Origin: JANMAT01 sp031359995
GTDB taxonomy: Bacteria; Actinomycetota; Acidimicrobiia; Acidimicrobiales; Ilumatobacteraceae
Direction: 5' to 3'
Assembly (NCBI GenBank): GCA_031359995.1
Contig: JANMAT010000116.1
Location: forward strand, 62,001 to 126,000
DNA: 64,000 nucleotides
Both the position numbers and the translations under genes were made by a program. The stretch's first letter is position 1, and every line of letters starts with the position of its first letter. Below are positions 8,249 through 16,753 of the stretch, piece by piece. The notes below the pieces were generated by a model, which was not told the DNA's origin, searched no databases, and was given only the letters and a program-made list of their open reading frames with translations.

Positions 8249-9751
8249 TTGAAGAAGACACTGCGCAGCACCATGGTTGCCGCCATCGGCCTGAGCCTCG
8301 TGGCCGGCGCCTGTGGCAGCAGCACCAAGAGCGGCAGCGGCGACGCCACCACGACGGCCGGTAGCGCCGCCACCGCCACGACCACGGCGGCCGCCGCGGC
8401 CGGGGCGACCACCACCGCGGCCGCCGCCGGTGGTGCGACCACGACGGCCGCGGCAACCAAGTCGAAGTTCGGCAAGGTCGACGACAAGATGTACGCCGGC
8501 GCCGGCAACTTCAAGATCGACCTGACCAAGTGCCCCAACGACTGGAACATCAACCAGGGCATCACCGACACGGAGATCAAGCTCTTCCTGTCGCTGCCCA
8601 AGTCGGGCCCGCTGGCCGGGTTCGGTCTGCTGGCCGACGGGTCGAACAGCTACTTCAAGTACGTCAACGACAACGGCGGCATCGGTGGCCGCAAGATCGT
8701 CCTCGATTCCAAGGACGACGTGTACCAGGCCGACAAGACCAAGGCCAACGTCGACGAGGCCATCGCCGCCAAGAGCTACGCCTCGCTGTACCTGACGCTG
8801 GGCACGCCCAACAACCTGGCCATCTGGGACACCACCAACAAGGAGTGCATGCCGCAGCTCCTGAACGGCACCGGTGCGGCCCAGTGGGGTGACGTCGACA
8901 ACCACCCGTGGACCACGGGCATGCAGCTCGACTACACCACCGAGGCCGTGCTGTGGACCGAGTGGATCAAGAAGGAGTTCCCGAACGGCGCCAAGGTCGG
9001 CGCGGTCACGTTCAACTCCGACTTCGGCAAGAGCTACGACAAGGGCTTCAAGACGGCCATCAAGGGCACCAACATCGAGCTGGTCGCCGATGAGCTGCAC
9101 GAGGCGACGGCCCCGAACCTGACGAACCAGTTCACCAACATCGAGGCCAAGAACCCCGACGTGATCCTCATCCAGACTTCGGGCGCCTTCTGCACGCAGG
9201 CGATGGCCGAGATCGAGAAGCGAGCCCTGAAGGCCAAGGTCATGATGACGGGGACATGTGCCTCGCTGAGCCAGTTCTTCAAGCCGTTGCTCGACCAGGG
9301 CCTCAGCGGCAAGGACACGTACATCATCCAGACCTACAAGGACGTGAACGACCCGACGTGGGCCGACGATCCGTTCGTGAAGCTGTTCCACGAGACGGCC
9401 AAGGCCCAGGGCCTGGACGACAAGCAGTCGACCTACGCCACCGGCTGGATCTTCGCCTGGTACATGACCGAGATCCTGAAGCTGGCCAGCACCTACGAGG
9501 GCGGCCTGAACCGGGCCAACATCATGCTTGCCGCCCGGGGCATCACGGAGACGAACCCGCTGGCCCTGCCGGGCACCACGACGAAGATGGACGGCATGAA
9601 CGATGCCTACCTCACCGAGTTCGGCAAGGTGGCCCAGTACAAGGTCGACGACCCCAAGGTCCTCGGCAAGTTCGTGCCCCAGGGCGACGTCATCATCAAG
9701 GAAGGCGGCCTGGGCACCTACGGGAAGTTCCAGTCCATCGCCGGCGCCTGA
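8249..9751 (+). CDS. HAAT-type substrate-binding lipoprotein (second copy)
   Basis: A 500-residue paralogue of the preceding lipoprotein: TTG start with GGGGAG upstream, signal LKKTLRSTMVAAIGLSLVAGAC, Ala/Thr/Gly tether of about 45 residues, then a Peripla_BP_6-type domain. Long runs are the same in both copies (for example WTTGMQLDYTTEA, ATAPNLTNQFTNIEAKNPDV). Differences concentrate in surface loops and in part of the ligand cleft (the first copy has GPAAGHTIVYENKDD, this copy DNGGIGGRKIVLDSKDD), so they may bind related but distinct ligands. It has its own upstream region and may be regulated separately. Confidence 0.9.
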   Translation: MKKTLRSTMVAAIGLSLVAGACGSSTKSGSGDATTTAGSAATATTTAAAAAGATTTAAAAGGATTTAAATKSKFGKVDDKMYAGAGNFKIDLTKCPNDWNINQGITDTEIKLFLSLPKSGPLAGFGLLADGSNSYFKYVNDNGGIGGRKIVLDSKDDVYQADKTKANVDEAIAAKSYASLYLTLGTPNNLAIWDTTNKECMPQLLNGTGAAQWGDVDNHPWTTGMQLDYTTEAVLWTEWIKKEFPNGAKVGAVTFNSDFGKSYDKGFKTAIKGTNIELVADELHEATAPNLTNQFTNIEAKNPDVILIQTSGAFCTQAMAEIEKRALKAKVMMTGTCASLSQFFKPLLDQGLSGKDTYIIQTYKDVNDPTWADDPFVKLFHETAKAQGLDDKQSTYATGWIFAWYMTEILKLASTYEGGLNRANIMLAARGITETNPLALPGTTTKMDGMNDAYLTEFGKVAQYKVDDPKVLGKFVPQGDVIIKEGGLGTYGKFQSIAGA

Positions 9752-9786
9752 TCGCCGACGGTCCTTCGCAGCACGGCAGTCCGGAC

Positions 9787-9814
9787 CGGTGGCCGCCCTT
9801 CGGGGCGGCCACCG
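9787..9814 (+). terminator. UUCG-tetraloop terminator hairpin
   Basis: A perfect 12-bp GC stem (CGGTGGCCGCCC / GGGCGGCCACCG) capped by TTCG, 35 nt after the stop of the second binding-protein gene. It lacks a U-tract but is very stable. It probably separates the importer genes from the acyl-CoA synthetase operon. Confidence 0.65.
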
Positions 9815-9889
9815 CCGCGTCCGCCTCCTGATGACCCGACGCATCCGGATCGGTGCGTTCCCGCTCCCGGTCCGGAATTGATCGGCCGG

Positions 9890-9919
9890 TTGGCTGGACC
9901 GTCGCCGTGTCGGTACGGT
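9890..9919 (+). promoter_or_regulatory. Possible promoter of the acyl-CoA synthetase operon
   Basis: TTGGCT (9890-9895), 18 nt and TACGGT (9914-9919) stand 24 nt before the ATG of the acyl-CoA synthetase, downstream of the terminator hairpin. The spacing is acceptable and the -10 fits TANNNT. Confidence 0.35.
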
Positions 9920-9943
9920 GCGCCCCAAGCAGGAAGGGGAACC

Positions 9944-11488
9944 ATGGCTCTGGTGGTGGCCGACCGGGCGCGCGAGCGCCCCGACGAGGTGGCGTTGCGC
10001 GACGACGAGGTGGCGCTGCGTTGGGGTGAGCTCGACGACGGCCTCAACCGCGTCGCCAACGGGCTGCACGCCCTCGATCTCGGGCCGACACGGCGCATCG
10101 CCGTGTTCGCCGAGAACGCCGTGGAGACGGTGCTGGCGCACCTCGGCGGGCTGCTGGCCGGCGTGTCGACGGTGCCGGTGAACTTCCACCTCACCGCCGA
10201 AGAGGTGGCATTCATCCTGAGCGACTCGGGTGCCGCCGCGGTGTTCGTCGGGCCCGAGACGGCCGAGCGAGGCATCGCTGCCGCCGCCGAGGCGGGCGTG
10301 GCAACGGTGATCGGTTGGCGGTGTGAGCCGCACGACGCGATCACCTCGTGGGAGGCGTGGCTGGCGGCCAGCTCGGCCGCCGAGCCCACGGTCGACGTTC
10401 CCCCGCGCCCGAACATGCTCTACACGTCGGGCACCACCGGCCGGCCGAAGGGCGTCGACCTGCCGCCCACCATGTTCGCCGGTGGCACCACGATCACCGA
10501 GCACATCGAGGCGCTGGCCAAGAACCGCTTCGCCCAGGTGGGCACGCACCTGGTGGTCGGGCCGATGTACCACACCGGTCCGCTCTCGGGTGTGCGCATC
10601 CTGGCGGTGGGCGTTCCCGTGGTGGTGCTGAACCGCTTCGACGCCGAGAACGTGCTGCGGGCCATCGACACCTACCAGACCGGGTCCACCGTCATGGTGC
10701 CGACGCACTTCGCCCGCCTGCTCGCCCTGCCCGACGATGTGAAAGCCCGCTATGACGTCTCCAGCATGCAGCTCGTGGCCCACACTGGCTCGTCGTGCCC
10801 GACCGACGTGAAGCGTCGGATGATCGAGTGGTGGGGGCCGGTCTTCGCCGATGCCTACGGCGCCACCGAGGTCGGCACCATCTGCTCCATCAGCTCCCAG
10901 GAGTGGCTGGCGCACCCCGGGTCGGTGGGTCGTACCATCCCGCCGTTCACCCGCGCCGTCGTCGTGGACGACGAGGACAACGAGGTACCGGCCGGCACCG
11001 AGGGACGCCTGTTCTTCGAGGACTCGACCGGTCGCGGCATCTACTACCCGAACGATCCGGCCAAGACGGCGGCGGCGCACGTGCGCCCCGGCGTGTTCAC
11101 CATCGGCGAGATCGGCTACGTCGACCCCGACGGCTACGTGTACATCACCGACCGCTTCAGCGACATGATCGTGTCGGGCGGCGTGAACATCTACCCGGCC
11201 GAGGCCGAGGCCGTGCTCATCACGCATCCGCAGGTGGCCGACTGCGCGGTCATCGGCGTGCCCAACACCGACATGGGCGAAGAGGTCAAGGCTCTCGTGG
11301 TGGCGGTGGACCCCGCGAACCCGCCCGACCCCGCCGAGCTCATCGGGCTGTGCCGCGAGCACCTGGCCGGCTACAAGTGCCCCCGCACCGTCGACATCGT
11401 CGAGACGGTCGGCCGGAGCGCGATGGGCAAGATCAACAAGCGGGCGGTGCGGGCGCCGTACTGGCCGAGCGACAGGACGATCGGATGA
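9944..11488 (+). CDS. Acyl-CoA synthetase (AMP-forming, class I adenylate-forming)
   Basis: A 514-residue ligase expected to activate a carboxylic acid to its CoA thioester via an acyl-adenylate. The P-loop LYTSGTTGRPKG lies near residues 159-170, the A5 motif YGATEVG near 305, the hinge region TDRFSDMIVSGGVNIYP near 402-418, and the catalytic Lys is K496 (SAMGKINKR). ATG 9944 has GGAAGGGGA just upstream; an in-frame start at 9878 lacks one. It overlaps the next gene by 4 nt (ATGA). Being behind the importer and before two enoyl-CoA hydratases, it probably activates the imported compound. Chain length and substrate cannot be read from sequence. Confidence 0.9.
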   Translation: MALVVADRARERPDEVALRDDEVALRWGELDDGLNRVANGLHALDLGPTRRIAVFAENAVETVLAHLGGLLAGVSTVPVNFHLTAEEVAFILSDSGAAAVFVGPETAERGIAAAAEAGVATVIGWRCEPHDAITSWEAWLAASSAAEPTVDVPPRPNMLYTSGTTGRPKGVDLPPTMFAGGTTITEHIEALAKNRFAQVGTHLVVGPMYHTGPLSGVRILAVGVPVVVLNRFDAENVLRAIDTYQTGSTVMVPTHFARLLALPDDVKARYDVSSMQLVAHTGSSCPTDVKRRMIEWWGPVFADAYGATEVGTICSISSQEWLAHPGSVGRTIPPFTRAVVVDDEDNEVPAGTEGRLFFEDSTGRGIYYPNDPAKTAAAHVRPGVFTIGEIGYVDPDGYVYITDRFSDMIVSGGVNIYPAEAEAVLITHPQVADCAVIGVPNTDMGEEVKALVVAVDPANPPDPAELIGLCREHLAGYKCPRTVDIVETVGRSAMGKINKRAVRAPYWPSDRTIG

Positions 11489-12315
11489 CCGACGAACCCG
11501 TGGTGCTGGTCGACGATCCGGCGCCCCACGTGCGCCGCCTCACGCTGAACCGACCCGGGAAGCGCAACGCCCTGTCGCACCGTCTGCGCGCCGAGCTCTT
11601 CGACGCGCTGCGCGCCGGTGACGCCGACCGCGACGTGCGGGTGATGATCGTGCGGGGGAGCGGGCCGTGCTTCTCGGCCGGCTACGACCTGGCCCAGGAC
11701 CCCGCGGAGCCGCTGCCGTGGGCCATCTCGCGCGCCGACGGCGCGTGGGCCCGGCACGTGCTGCAGGGCTGGTTCGAGATGATGGACATGGCCACGCCGA
11801 TCATCGCCCAGGTGCACGGTTGGTGCTTGGCCGGCGGCACCGAGCTGGCCTCGGCGTGCGACCTGGTCTACGTGGCCGACGACGCCCAGATCGGGTACCC
11901 GCCCGTGCGGCTCATGTCGAGCCCCGACATGGCCTGGCAGCCGTGGCTCATGGGGATGCGCCGGGCCATGGAGGCCATGCTCACCGGCGACGCCATGTCG
12001 GGCACCGAAGCGGTAGAGGCCGGGTTCGCCAACCGGGCGTTCCCCGCCGCCGAGCTCGACGAGCGGGTGCTGGTGATGGCGGCGCGGGTCGCCAAGGTGC
12101 CGGCCGACCTTCAGGCGGTGAACAAGCGCGTGGTGCACCGCGCCATGGACGTGATGGGCATGCGCGAGGGCCTGCGGGCCACGGCCGAGCTGAACGCGCT
12201 GGGCTTCCATCAGCCCAGTTCCATCGAGTACTTCGCCAAGCTGCGCGAGAACGTCACCACGGCGCTGTCAGCGCGCGACGGCGAGTTCGGCGACTACCGG
12301 GAGGGTGACGCATGA
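11485..12315 (+). CDS. Enoyl-CoA hydratase/isomerase family protein (first)
   Basis: A 276-residue crotonase-fold protein. The oxyanion-hole motifs are CFSAGYDL near residues 63-70 and CLAGGTELASACD near 114-126; the second half contains GYPPVRLMSSPDMAW, where the catalytic Glu of classical hydratases is not obvious. It could therefore be a hydratase, isomerase or another crotonase. The start overlaps the acyl-CoA synthetase stop and the stop overlaps the next crotonase gene, so the three are translationally coupled. Confidence 0.85.
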   Translation: MTDEPVVLVDDPAPHVRRLTLNRPGKRNALSHRLRAELFDALRAGDADRDVRVMIVRGSGPCFSAGYDLAQDPAEPLPWAISRADGAWARHVLQGWFEMMDMATPIIAQVHGWCLAGGTELASACDLVYVADDAQIGYPPVRLMSSPDMAWQPWLMGMRRAMEAMLTGDAMSGTEAVEAGFANRAFPAAELDERVLVMAARVAKVPADLQAVNKRVVHRAMDVMGMREGLRATAELNALGFHQPSSIEYFAKLRENVTTALSARDGEFGDYREGDA

Positions 12316-13145
12316 CGACCGAGTACCAGACGATCCGCTACGAGGTGATCAATCCCGGCGACGAGGGCGTCGCCCGGGTCACGCTCGACCGGCCCGAGTC
12401 GCGCAACGCCCAGAACAAGCGCATGACCTACGAGGTGAACGCAGCGTTCGACGACGCCTGCCGGCGCGGCGACGTAAAGGTCATCGTGCTCGACGCCGCC
12501 GGCCCCCACTTCAGCTCGGGCCACGACCTGCGCGACCGCGAGTCGTTCAAGGAGTTCGACCTCGTGCAGCCCGTCGGCGGGTTCGGCCGCGAGGGGCAGG
12601 AGGGCCAGATGGCCTTCGAGGAGGAGCTCTACTTCGGCATGTGCTGGAGGTGGCGCAACCTGCCCAAGCCGCTGCTGGCCGCGGCTCAGGGCAAGACCAT
12701 CGCCGGCGGGCTCATGCTGCTCTGGGTCGCCGACCTCATCATCGCCGCCGACGACGCGCTGTTCTCGGACCCCGTGGTGGGCATGGGCGTGAACGGGGTG
12801 GAGTACTTCGCCCACCCCTGGGAGTTCGGCGCCCGCAAGGCCAAGGAGCTGCTGTTCACCGGCGACTGGGTCACGGCGCAGGACGCCAAGGCGCTCGGCA
12901 TGGTCAACCACGTGGTGCCGGCCGAGGAGCTCCACGACTTCACGCTGGCCCTGGCCGCCCGCATCGCCAAGAAGCCGAGCTTCGCGCTGAAGCTGGCCAA
13001 GGAGAGCGTGAACCAGACGCTAGAGGCGCAGGGGCAGTACACCGCGTTCCGGTCGGCGTTCAGCATCCAGCACCTCGCCCACGCCCACAACCGCGTCCGC
13101 TTCGGCATCCCGGTCGACCCCGGTCCCAAGAAGCCCGACGCCTGA
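12312..13145 (+). CDS. Enoyl-CoA hydratase/isomerase family protein (second)
   Basis: A 277-residue crotonase-superfamily protein with oxyanion motifs FSSGHDLRD near 63-71 and KTIAGGLMLLWVADL near 127-141. A longer insert after the first motif (SFKEFDLVQPVGGFGREGQEGQ) is seen in several actinobacterial members. It is clearly a different subfamily from the upstream copy, so the two probably catalyse successive or alternative steps. Last gene of the CoA operon; convergent with the NUDIX gene only 4 nt away. Confidence 0.85.
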   Translation: MTTEYQTIRYEVINPGDEGVARVTLDRPESRNAQNKRMTYEVNAAFDDACRRGDVKVIVLDAAGPHFSSGHDLRDRESFKEFDLVQPVGGFGREGQEGQMAFEEELYFGMCWRWRNLPKPLLAAAQGKTIAGGLMLLWVADLIIAADDALFSDPVVGMGVNGVEYFAHPWEFGARKAKELLFTGDWVTAQDAKALGMVNHVVPAEELHDFTLALAARIAKKPSFALKLAKESVNQTLEAQGQYTAFRSAFSIQHLAHAHNRVRFGIPVDPGPKKPDA

Positions 13146-13149
13146 CCCG

Positions 13150-13677
13150 TCAGCGCTGCAGGACGAGCGCGTAGGACAACGCCAGCAGCGACGGGCCGTC
13201 GGGCACGCCGCCTCCGGTCATCAGGGCGGTGACCTCGGGCCACGCGTGCCAGGCGACCCGCTCGGACTCGTAGGCGTCGGCCGGCTCGCCCACGTGCGTC
13301 GCCCCATCGGACCGGTACACGAAGAACCGCTGGTCGGTGATGCCGTTCGCCGTGTTGAACTCGACGAGTGGGCTGAGCGGCCCGGCCTGCCACCCGGTCT
13401 CCTCCAGGGTCTCGCGCCCGGCGGCGTCGATGGGCGCCTCACCGGCGTCGACCCGCCCGGCGGGGATCTCCCAGCCCCAGGTGTCGGTGATGAACCGGTG
13501 GCGGTAGAGCAGCAGCACGCCCCGATCAGGGTCGGTCACCACGCACCCCGCCGCCGGCGCCAGCCGGGCCACGTGATGCTCGAAGCGCACGTGTCCGGGG
13601 GGTTCCACATCGACCAGGGTCAGCCGGATCCAGGGGCTGTCGTAGATCGCTCGTTCGCCGTGCACCGTCCATCTCAC
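13150..13677 (-). CDS. NUDIX hydrolase (ADP-ribose pyrophosphatase-like)
   Basis: A 175-residue hydrolase of nucleoside-diphosphate derivatives. The NUDIX box is present at about residues 74-96 (GRVDAG E..., RETLEETGW), and the segment WGWEIPAGRVDAGE is typical of ADP-ribose/sugar-nucleotide pyrophosphatases. The GTG start at 13677 follows a TACAGT hexamer by 8 nt on the minus strand, suggesting a leaderless mRNA. Confidence 0.85.
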   Translation of the reverse strand: MRWTVHGERAIYDSPWIRLTLVDVEPPGHVRFEHHVARLAPAAGCVVTDPDRGVLLLYRHRFITDTWGWEIPAGRVDAGEAPIDAAGRETLEETGWQAGPLSPLVEFNTANGITDQRFFVYRSDGATHVGEPADAYESERVAWHAWPEVTALMTGGGVPDGPSLLALSYALVLQR

Positions 13678-13747
13678 GGGGCGGAACTGTAGGCGTGGCG
13701 ACGTGATTACAGTGGGTCACCACGCGGGCGGGAGACAGGGGGTCCCT

Positions 13748-14179
13748 ATGCAGGTGGCCAGCATCCTCACGGTGAAGGGCGCCGATGTGGCGACCATCAC
13801 ACCGGAGTCCACGATCGGTGACGCCGTCACGGCGTTGCACCACCATCGGATCGGCGCCCTCGTGGTGTCGCCCGACGGGCGACGTGTGGTCGGCATCGTC
13901 TCCGAGCGCGACATCGTGCGCCGCTTGGCGACCGATCCCGACGTCATGACGGTGCCGGTGTCCCACGTGATGACCGCCAACGTGCACACGTGCGCACCCG
14001 ACGACGAGGTCGAACAGCTGATGGTGCTGATGACCGGCCACCGCATCCGCCACGTGCCGGTGGTGGTCGACGGCGTGCTGTCGGGCATCGTGTCCATCGG
14101 TGACGTGGTGAAGCACCGCGTCACCCAGCTGGTGAACGAGAACCAGGTCCTCTACGAGTACATGACCGGCACCCGCTGA
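13748..14179 (+). CDS. Tandem CBS-domain protein
   Basis: A 143-residue protein made only of two CBS motifs (about residues 6-60 and 72-128; GIVSERDIVRRLATD, GIVSIGDVVKHRV). Stand-alone pairs of this type bind adenine nucleotides and sense energy state or redox, but the partner is unknown. The start ATG 13748 has GACAGGGGG upstream and gives the natural N-terminus MQVASILTVKG; an in-frame start at 13703 is less likely. Confidence 0.85.
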   Translation: MQVASILTVKGADVATITPESTIGDAVTALHHHRIGALVVSPDGRRVVGIVSERDIVRRLATDPDVMTVPVSHVMTANVHTCAPDDEVEQLMVLMTGHRIRHVPVVVDGVLSGIVSIGDVVKHRVTQLVNENQVLYEYMTGTR

Positions 14180-14197
14180 GGGGCGGCGCGCCGCCCC
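14180..14197. terminator. Palindromic bidirectional terminator
   Basis: An 18-nt perfect palindrome (GGGGCGGCG / CGCCGCCCC) begins directly after the stop of the CBS-domain gene and lies between converging genes. As RNA it gives a 7-bp stem with a CGCG loop on either strand. Confidence 0.6.
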
Positions 14198-14215
14198 GAT
14201 CGACGACGAACGGGT

Positions 14216-14794
14216 TCAGCGCCCGCCGGTGAGCTCATCGGTGAGGCGCTTGAACTCCTCCCACTGACCCGTGGCCAGCAGGCTGGCCTGGCGCGGCCAG
14301 GACCCGGGGTCATGGATCTGGAACCGCGATCCGGCGGCTTCGAGCACCTCGCGGATGCGGACCGGGTCGGTGGCGGCCAGGCCGTGCCACGTGGTGATGC
14401 CGGCGGCGTGGAGCAACGATTCGATGGCCGGGCCGATGCCTTCGACGACCTTCAGGTCGTCGAGCGCGAGCTTGCCCCCGAGCGCGGCCGCGCCGGCGGC
14501 GAGCTGCTCGGCCGAGAGCCCGACCGCGGTGGCGGCACCGGCCAGCGTCAGGGCGCCCGAGCCCTTCAGCGAGCCGATGGTGTCGAGGTCCCTGGCCCGC
14601 TGCGACAGCAGGCCCTCGATGCGCTGCTCGTGGGCGGCGATCACCTGGCGGGCGTCGGCCAGCGCGCCCTCGTGCGCCGCCGTGGCCGCACCGAGGCGGC
14701 GGTGGCGCAGCCAGCAGATGAGCCAGGTGATGAACCAGGCGACGAAGGTGGCCAACAGCCACCAGTACCAGGTCTTGCGGAAGAAGAAGCCCAT
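14216..14794 (-). CDS. Membrane-anchored helix-hairpin-helix protein (partner of OmpA-like protein)
   Basis: A 192-residue protein with an aromatic-rich N-terminal membrane segment (residues 7-27, KTWYWWLLATFVAWFITWLI), a charged alpha-helical stalk (about 35-75) and a C-terminal helix-hairpin-helix module (LDDLKVVEGIGPAIESLLHAAG, then the conserved EAAGSRFQIHDPGSWP). This module is often found beside OmpA proteins in other phyla; its role there is not known. It starts 6 nt after the OmpA-like gene stops, with GGGGAG as ribosome site, so both proteins are made together and may act in one envelope complex. Confidence 0.7.
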   Translation of the reverse strand: MGFFFRKTWYWWLLATFVAWFITWLICWLRHRRLGAATAAHEGALADARQVIAAHEQRIEGLLSQRARDLDTIGSLKGSGALTLAGAATAVGLSAEQLAAGAAALGGKLALDDLKVVEGIGPAIESLLHAAGITTWHGLAATDPVRIREVLEAAGSRFQIHDPGSWPRQASLLATGQWEEFKRLTDELTGGR

Positions 14795-14800
14795 GATCGT

Positions 14801-16009
14801 TCAGCTCCCCTGGACGGTGAATTCGATGCGGCGGTTGGAGCCACGGCCGTCGGCCGTGGTGTTGTCGGCGATGGGTTGCGTCTGCCCGAAGCCGACCGCG
14901 GTGAGCTGGGCCGCAGGGACGCCCTTGCCGACGAGGTAGCCGAACACGGCGTTGGCCCGCTGCTCGCTGAGCGTCTGGTTCCCGGCGGGCGAACCGACGT
15001 TGTCGGTGTGCCCGCCGACCTGCACGTTGACGCCCGGGATGCTCAGGATCGACTGGGCCGCGGTGTCGAGGATCACCTGCGACTCGAGGGTGATGTCGGC
15101 CGAGCCGCTCTCGAAGTTGATGCCGCTGCGGCCGAGCAGATCGCGAAGTCGCTGCTGCAGCTGGGCCGGATCGGGCGCCGCCGGTGCAGCGATGGTGCCC
15201 GAGGTGGTGAGGCCGGCGTTCTTGGCCGCCAGGACGACGAAGTTGGCGCCGTCGGCGGCGGCCTTCGTGAAGGCGGTGCCCGACACGATGAGCGTCGTGT
15301 CGATCAGGCGGGCCTGGCCGGTCTCGACGCGGCTACCGAAGGCCTTGATGACCTCGCCGAGCTGCGCGACCGCGGTGGCGATCTGCGGCGATTCGGCGGC
15401 CGACCGCACGGTCAGCTGGTCGACGACGTTGGCCGTGCCGAACACGCTCGATGCGGCGTCCACCAGTGCGGCGCGCTCGGCCTCGCTGGCCACGAAGCCG
15501 GTGAGTGTGACGGTCCTGGCCGCGGCGTTCACCGTGACGTCGACCGTGGCGGGTGCGACCGTGGTGGTCGGCGCCGCCGCGGTGGTCGTGGTGGCCGCAA
15601 CGGTGGTCGTGCTCGCCGCCGTGGTGGTGGCGGTCGTGGTGGTGGGCGCCGCCGTCGTGGTGGACGCCGCCGACGTGGTGGACGCGGCGGTGGTCGTCGT
15701 CGCGGCGGTGACCGGCGAGGCGACGTCCGTCGAGCGGAAGGTCACGTGGTCGGCATCGCGGCGATGACGCATGCCCTGCACCGCGGCCAGTGCCCGCTCA
15801 CGGTCGGCGACCGGACCGGTGAGGCCGAGGTCGCCCCAGTTCGACGCGTTGACCGCGATGTTGTCGAGACCCTGCGCGGTCAGGGCCTGGCGCGCCCGGG
15901 ACGAGAGGCTCGACTCGATGGGCCCCTTCGCCAGCGCGGCCACGATGAAGAAGAACGCGACCATCAGCAGGATCGGGAGCCACCAGGGGCAGCACTTGCG
16001 TCGCGTCAT
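14801..16009 (-). CDS. BON/OmpA-domain envelope protein (OmpATb-like)
   Basis: A 402-residue protein with a single N-terminal membrane helix (about 9-27), BON-like regions (about 33-80 and 158-200) separated by a Thr/Ala-rich tether of about 60 residues, and a C-terminal OmpA peptidoglycan-binding domain (about 285-400) with GGHTDNVGS and the LSEQRANAVFGYL helix. This is the architecture of mycobacterial ArfA/OmpATb (membrane helix, BON, OmpA), enlarged by the tether and an extra BON-like unit. It should anchor in the membrane and bind the cell wall. The ATG has GGAGG 6 nt upstream. Confidence 0.85.
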   Translation of the reverse strand: MTRRKCCPWWLPILLMVAFFFIVAALAKGPIESSLSSRARQALTAQGLDNIAVNASNWGDLGLTGPVADRERALAAVQGMRHRRDADHVTFRSTDVASPVTAATTTTAASTTSAASTTTAAPTTTTATTTAASTTTVAATTTTAAAPTTTVAPATVDVTVNAAARTVTLTGFVASEAERAALVDAASSVFGTANVVDQLTVRSAAESPQIATAVAQLGEVIKAFGSRVETGQARLIDTTLIVSGTAFTKAAADGANFVVLAAKNAGLTTSGTIAAPAAPDPAQLQQRLRDLLGRSGINFESGSADITLESQVILDTAAQSILSIPGVNVQVGGHTDNVGSPAGNQTLSEQRANAVFGYLVGKGVPAAQLTAVGFGQTQPIADNTTADGRGSNRRIEFTVQGS

Positions 16010-16047
16010 TCACATCCTCCCTGACCGACAACGATCGGGAAGTTAGC

Positions 16048-16704
16048 TCACGGGCGCGCCCGCCACTCATTGAAGTAGGTGATCTCCTCCACGGGGCGAC
16101 GATCGCCGGGCTTGAAGTCGTCGCCGGTGTAGAAAGCCAGCGGTACCAATGCCAATTGACTGACCGTCGACGGGATGCCCAGCACCTCGGCCGCCTCGGC
16201 TTCGTAGCCGAGGTGCAACGTCGTCCACGCGGTGCCGAGACCGCGCGAGCGCGCCGCCAGCATGAAGCTCCACACGGCGGGAAGGAGGGAGCCGTACCAA
16301 CCGGCCAGTGCGCCCTGGCTCATCGACGGGTCGGGCCGACCGAGCGCGCACGGGATCACGTGCACGGGCACCTGCTCGAGCACGTTGGCGAGATGGTCGG
16401 AGCTGGCGAGGATGCCCGACACGCCGGTGCGGCCCACCTCCTCCACCGCTGTCTTCTGGGTGGCGATGTAGGGCGCGTAGGCGCGGCGGTAGAGCTCGGC
16501 CAGGGCCAGCCTGCGAGCGGGATCGTCGACCACCAGCCACCGCCACTTCTGCACGTTGCCGCCCGCCGGGGCCTGGGTGGCGATCCGGATGCAGTCCATC
16601 ACCAGCTCACGGGGCACAGGGCGGGTGAGGTCGAGCCGCTTGCGGACCGCCCGGGTCGTGGTGAGCAGCTGGTCGGTAGTGTTCGAGTCGATCGGGGTCC
16701 CCAT
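16048..16704 (-). CDS. Nitroreductase-family FMN oxidoreductase
   Basis: A 218-residue flavin enzyme. The N-terminal FMN-binding signature (TTRAVRKRLDLTRPV, then APAGGNVQKWRWLVV) and the C-terminal LALVPLAFYTGDD agree with the nitroreductase family. Physiological substrates are not predictable. ATG 16704 was chosen over upstream in-frame starts because TAGTTT lies 7 nt before it on the minus strand (leaderless arrangement) and because upstream residues overlap the divergent gene. Confidence 0.85.
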   Translation of the reverse strand: MGTPIDSNTTDQLLTTTRAVRKRLDLTRPVPRELVMDCIRIATQAPAGGNVQKWRWLVVDDPARRLALAELYRRAYAPYIATQKTAVEEVGRTGVSGILASSDHLANVLEQVPVHVIPCALGRPDPSMSQGALAGWYGSLLPAVWSFMLAARSRGLGTAWTTLHLGYEAEAAEVLGIPSTVSQLALVPLAFYTGDDFKPGDRRPVEEITYFNEWRARP

Positions 16705-16753
16705 GCCCCGTAAACTAATCCGTGGATCATTTCGACCTGGTGGGGAGACGCTG

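Noticed and set aside
8138..11362. Minus-strand open frame of more than 1000 codons opposite the second binding protein and the CoA synthetase
   Set aside because: High-GC codon bias keeps the opposite frame free of stops. The translation is low-complexity (Gly/Arg/His/Val-rich) with no domain, while the plus strand carries complete, motif-bearing proteins.
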